From CAMLJR01 sp964631955 (GTDB lineage: Bacteria; Pseudomonadota; Gammaproteobacteria; Pseudomonadales; CAMLJR01): 64,000 nt of DNA. The notes under the pieces were generated by a model. The model did not search any database and was not told the DNA's origin. It was given only the letters and a program-made list of their open reading frames with translations. The stretch is taken from the NCBI GenBank assembly GCA_964631955.1, contig CAZWBA010000004.1:1-64000 (forward strand), in the 5' to 3' direction. This document shows positions 61,749 through 64,000 of this stretch, in pieces (the first letter of the stretch is position 1; each line of letters starts with the position of its first letter). Made by a program: the position numbers and the translations under genes.

Positions 61749-62813
61749 TCAAGACAGCTTGTTTTTGATGCGGTTGAGCAATTCGGTTTCGACGACGGCA
61801 TCGAGTGGCTTGCCGTCCTCCCGCGACAGATCGATACGCACTTCACCGGTATTGTTCGCTGCCGTTTGCAGGCGCAGCACATAGACCGTTTCGGGATTCA
61901 ATAACTCATCGTCAGCGTCGAACATCCACGACCAGAAACGACCCAGCAGGCCGGGCTCATCCTTGGGATCGACCGGCGGCGTGAAGCGCACCCGGATTTC
62001 GTGCTCGCTCTGATTTTGATCTTCGATCGCAAAATCCGCCTTCGGCAACGCCAGTGTCAGCGACGACCAGGCGCGCTCCAGCGGCAATTCGAGACGCAAA
62101 TGCGGGCGCTCACCGGCCGGCTTGTTCAAAAACACCTTGCCGCGCGATTCGATACCGCGCTGCGCGAGCATCGATACCGCGCCCGAGCTGCCGTTATCGG
62201 CAACGAATTGCGCGAGCGCCTTGATCATCTCCGCCTCGCGCGCGGAATCGCTCGACGCCGCCGGCCAGTTGTCGCCGGCTACCGCCCCCGCCTGCAAGAC
62301 ATAAATTTCGGACGATCCGCGCTGCACGCCCTGCTCGATGCGGAAACGATAACGCTCGCGCGAAACGCCGTCGGCTTTCGGCTGCAGCCAGCCGGTTTCG
62401 ATAACGCCGTCGTTGGCGTCGGCGCGGGTGACATAAAGCTGATTCACATTTAAAAACTGGCGCACGCGCGGCCACACTTCACCGGGCGATGCTTCGACGA
62501 GAATCCAGCTGATGTTATTCAGATTGCGGATACGCACCTGTTCGGCACCCGGATCACCATCGATCGATGCCGGACGTGGTGCCTCGAATTTACCTTCGAG
62601 CACGGCATTGTTTGCAATCGGCGGAATCGCAAAATCCTGATCGGCTTCGAGCTGCGCCAGCTCGGGCGGAATCTGCAGCGGTTTTTCCACGCGTGCACGA
62701 CGGTAATCGTCGCCGCGGTCGCGAAATACACCTTTATCACCAAACAGCCAGCCACAGCCGCTCACAACGATCGATACTGCAGTCAGCAGCGGTATCAGGA
62801 CGGTTTTTTTCAT
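61749..62813 (-). CDS. bamC: Outer-membrane assembly lipoprotein BamC
   Basis: BamC is a lipoprotein of the BAM complex inserting beta-barrel proteins. The product has 354 residues from MKKTVLIPLLTAVSIVVSGCGWL; the lipobox is VVSGC with the acylated Cys at about 20. An unstructured N-terminal segment (about 25-80, RVEKPLQIPPELAQL is the BamD-binding type), then two helix-grip domains (WPRVRQFLNVNQLYV; RAWSSLTLALPKADFAIED) follow. Between dapA and purC, the usual order. Confidence 0.93.
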   Translation of the reverse strand: MKKTVLIPLLTAVSIVVSGCGWLFGDKGVFRDRGDDYRRARVEKPLQIPPELAQLEADQDFAIPPIANNAVLEGKFEAPRPASIDGDPGAEQVRIRNLNNISWILVEASPGEVWPRVRQFLNVNQLYVTRADANDGVIETGWLQPKADGVSRERYRFRIEQGVQRGSSEIYVLQAGAVAGDNWPAASSDSAREAEMIKALAQFVADNGSSGAVSMLAQRGIESRGKVFLNKPAGERPHLRLELPLERAWSSLTLALPKADFAIEDQNQSEHEIRVRFTPPVDPKDEPGLLGRFWSWMFDADDELLNPETVYVLRLQTAANNTGEVRIDLSREDGKPLDAVVETELLNRIKNKLS

Positions 62814-62888
62814 CGACGACTCAATTGGCAAAACATGAAACCAGCTTACAGATGCGTGGAATAACGCGTTATTTTTCCGGGATTTGCC

Positions 62889-63764
62889 TTACAGCAAACC
62901 GGCGCTGCGCATCGCTTCGCGCACGACAGGCTGTGCGCTTTCGCTGAGCGTTGTGAGCGGCAGACGAACCCCGTCACTCATTTTGCCCAGCTGGGCGACG
63001 GCCCACTTCACGGGAATCGGATTCGATTCGACGAATAATTGCTGATGCAGCGGCATCAGTTTTTCATTGATCGCGCGCGCGCTATCCGCATCGCCGCGCA
63101 ATGCTGCCGCGCACATTTGGGACATCAGCTTCGGTGCGACGTTCGCGGTTACCGAAATGTCGCCTTTGCCCCCAGCCAGAATCAAATCGAGCGCGGTGGC
63201 ATCGTCGCCCGAAATCACATCGAACTGCGCGCCGCAACGCTGGATCAGATCGATACCGCGCGGCACATCGCCGGTGGCATCCTTGATACCGATGATGTTG
63301 CCGATTTTCGCCAGACGCTCGACCGTTTCGTTGCGCATGTCGCATGCGGTGCGGCCCGGCACGTTGTAAAGAATTTGTGGAATCGCGACCGCATCGGCGA
63401 TGGCTTTGAAATGCAGATACAAACCTTCCTGCGTCGGCTTGTTGTAATACGGCGTGACCAGCAGACAGGCATCGACACCGGCATCTTTGGCAGCCTGCGT
63501 GAGTTCGATGGCTTCGCGCGTGCAATTGGCGCCGGTACCTGCGATGACCGGAATGCGGCCGCGACAGACAGCGACCGTGCGTTTGATCACTGCGCAGTGT
63601 TCTTCGACATCGAGCGTAGCCGACTCGCCGGTGGTGCCGACGGCGACGATGGCGTTGGTGCCCTCGGCGATGTGCCATTCAAGAATATTATCGAGCGCGG
63701 GCCAATCGAGATCGCCGCTTGCGGTCATGGGGGTGACCAGCGCGACCATGCTGCCAGAAAACAT
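62889..63764 (-). CDS. dapA: 4-hydroxy-tetrahydrodipicolinate synthase
   Basis: The enzyme condenses pyruvate and aspartate semialdehyde in lysine/DAP synthesis. The product is 291 residues. The signature VGTTGESATLDVEEH with the catalytic Thr, the Tyr in LVTPYYNKPTQEGLYLHF, and the Schiff-base Lys in IGIKDATGDVPRG are present. GGAG precedes the ATG. bamC follows on the same strand, the classic dapA-bamC order; lysC is at the other end of the window. Confidence 0.98.
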   Translation of the reverse strand: MFSGSMVALVTPMTASGDLDWPALDNILEWHIAEGTNAIVAVGTTGESATLDVEEHCAVIKRTVAVCRGRIPVIAGTGANCTREAIELTQAAKDAGVDACLLVTPYYNKPTQEGLYLHFKAIADAVAIPQILYNVPGRTACDMRNETVERLAKIGNIIGIKDATGDVPRGIDLIQRCGAQFDVISGDDATALDLILAGGKGDISVTANVAPKLMSQMCAAALRGDADSARAINEKLMPLHQQLFVESNPIPVKWAVAQLGKMSDGVRLPLTTLSESAQPVVREAMRSAGLL

Positions 63765-63935
63765 GCACTATCTCCGGGAAACAGATTCGGGAACGGAAAA
63801 GGCGCTATGGTACTGACGCCCCCCCTTCAGTACAAGGCTGGAAAAACAAGCGGCAGGCACTAATCCGCGGCGACTGAGGTTCCGGCACGAGTCGAGCGAA
63901 AATGGATAATCACCGTAACGAAAACGGGCAGCGCG

Positions 63936-64000
63936 CTAGCTTTTGGCGAAACCGAGCTTGCTGGCAATCGCGATAAAGGCGCGCTCCATGAAGCTGCGTT
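63936..64000 (-). CDS. C-terminal end of an unidentified gene (cut by window edge)
   Basis: The last 20 codons of a minus-strand frame are visible, ending SKLGFAKS and TAG at 63938-63936; the rest lies beyond the window. The position upstream of dapA would fit gcvR or another gene in relatives, but 20 residues do not identify it. Confidence 0.45.
   Translation of the reverse strand, partial: RSFMERAFIAIASKLGFAKS

Overview
The window is a chromosomal segment of a gammaproteobacterium with moderately high G+C and dense, mostly housekeeping gene content. The gene orders point to the broad Pseudomonas/Cellvibrio/Alteromonas part of the class (inference): alaS-lysC-csrA-tRNA-Ser; cysM and gacS next to relA-mazG; rpoE-rseA-rseB running into lepA-lepB-DUF4845-rnc-era-recO, divergent from nadB; ygfX-sdhE divergent from ygfZ; and dapA-bamC-purC. 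I see no prophage, transposase, integron or CRISPR array. I cannot name the genus.

Layout. 1-14 kb: tRNA-Ser (cut by the window edge), csrA, lysC, alaS, a Trm112-like zinc protein, an M23 peptidase, greB, a LysE-type exporter, trpS, a TerC membrane protein behind a yybP-ykoY (manganese-type) riboswitch, an M18 aminopeptidase, a beta-hydroxyacid dehydrogenase, a small hypothetical, uppP and tsaB. 14-25 kb: mobA, a lysine/alanine-rich histone-like protein, hemH, adk, mazG, relA, cysM and, divergently, the hybrid sensor kinase gacS/barA. 25-33 kb: recO-era-rnc-DUF4845-lepB-lepA and rseB-rseA-rpoE, all on the minus strand, with a sigma-E-like promoter in front of rpoE. 33-39 kb: nadB, ygfX-sdhE, ygfZ, an HDOD protein, a decayed PEP-CTERM gene end and ung. 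39-50 kb: an AlkK-like acyl-CoA ligase, a divergent nsrR / truncated haemoglobin pair with a clear NsrR operator, an LLM oxidoreductase, an isolated rfbB, a methyltransferase / PAP2 phosphatase / glycosyltransferase group, a thiolase and uvrB. 50-64 kb: tRNA-Asn with its terminator, a diguanylate cyclase - YfiR-like - TonB receptor cluster, an MBL hydrolase, fabV, a ZnuD-like TonB receptor with a DUF2946 protein, purC, bamC, dapA and the end of one more gene.

How the genes work together. Several regulatory circuits lie close together: GacS and CsrA (post-transcriptional control), RelA with MazG (nucleotide alarmone and nucleotide clean-up), RpoE-RseA-RseB (envelope stress), NsrR with a truncated haemoglobin (nitric oxide), a metal-sensing leader before TerC, and a c-di-GMP synthase next to a YfiR-like periplasmic protein translationally coupled to an outer-membrane receptor. 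The last is the best candidate for an incompletely described system. Other points of interest are a candidate 85-nt small RNA at about 7166-7251, an orphan PEP-CTERM sorting tag at 38077-38157, a triple 20-nt tandem repeat bridging rnc and era, and several families of small intergenic palindromes.
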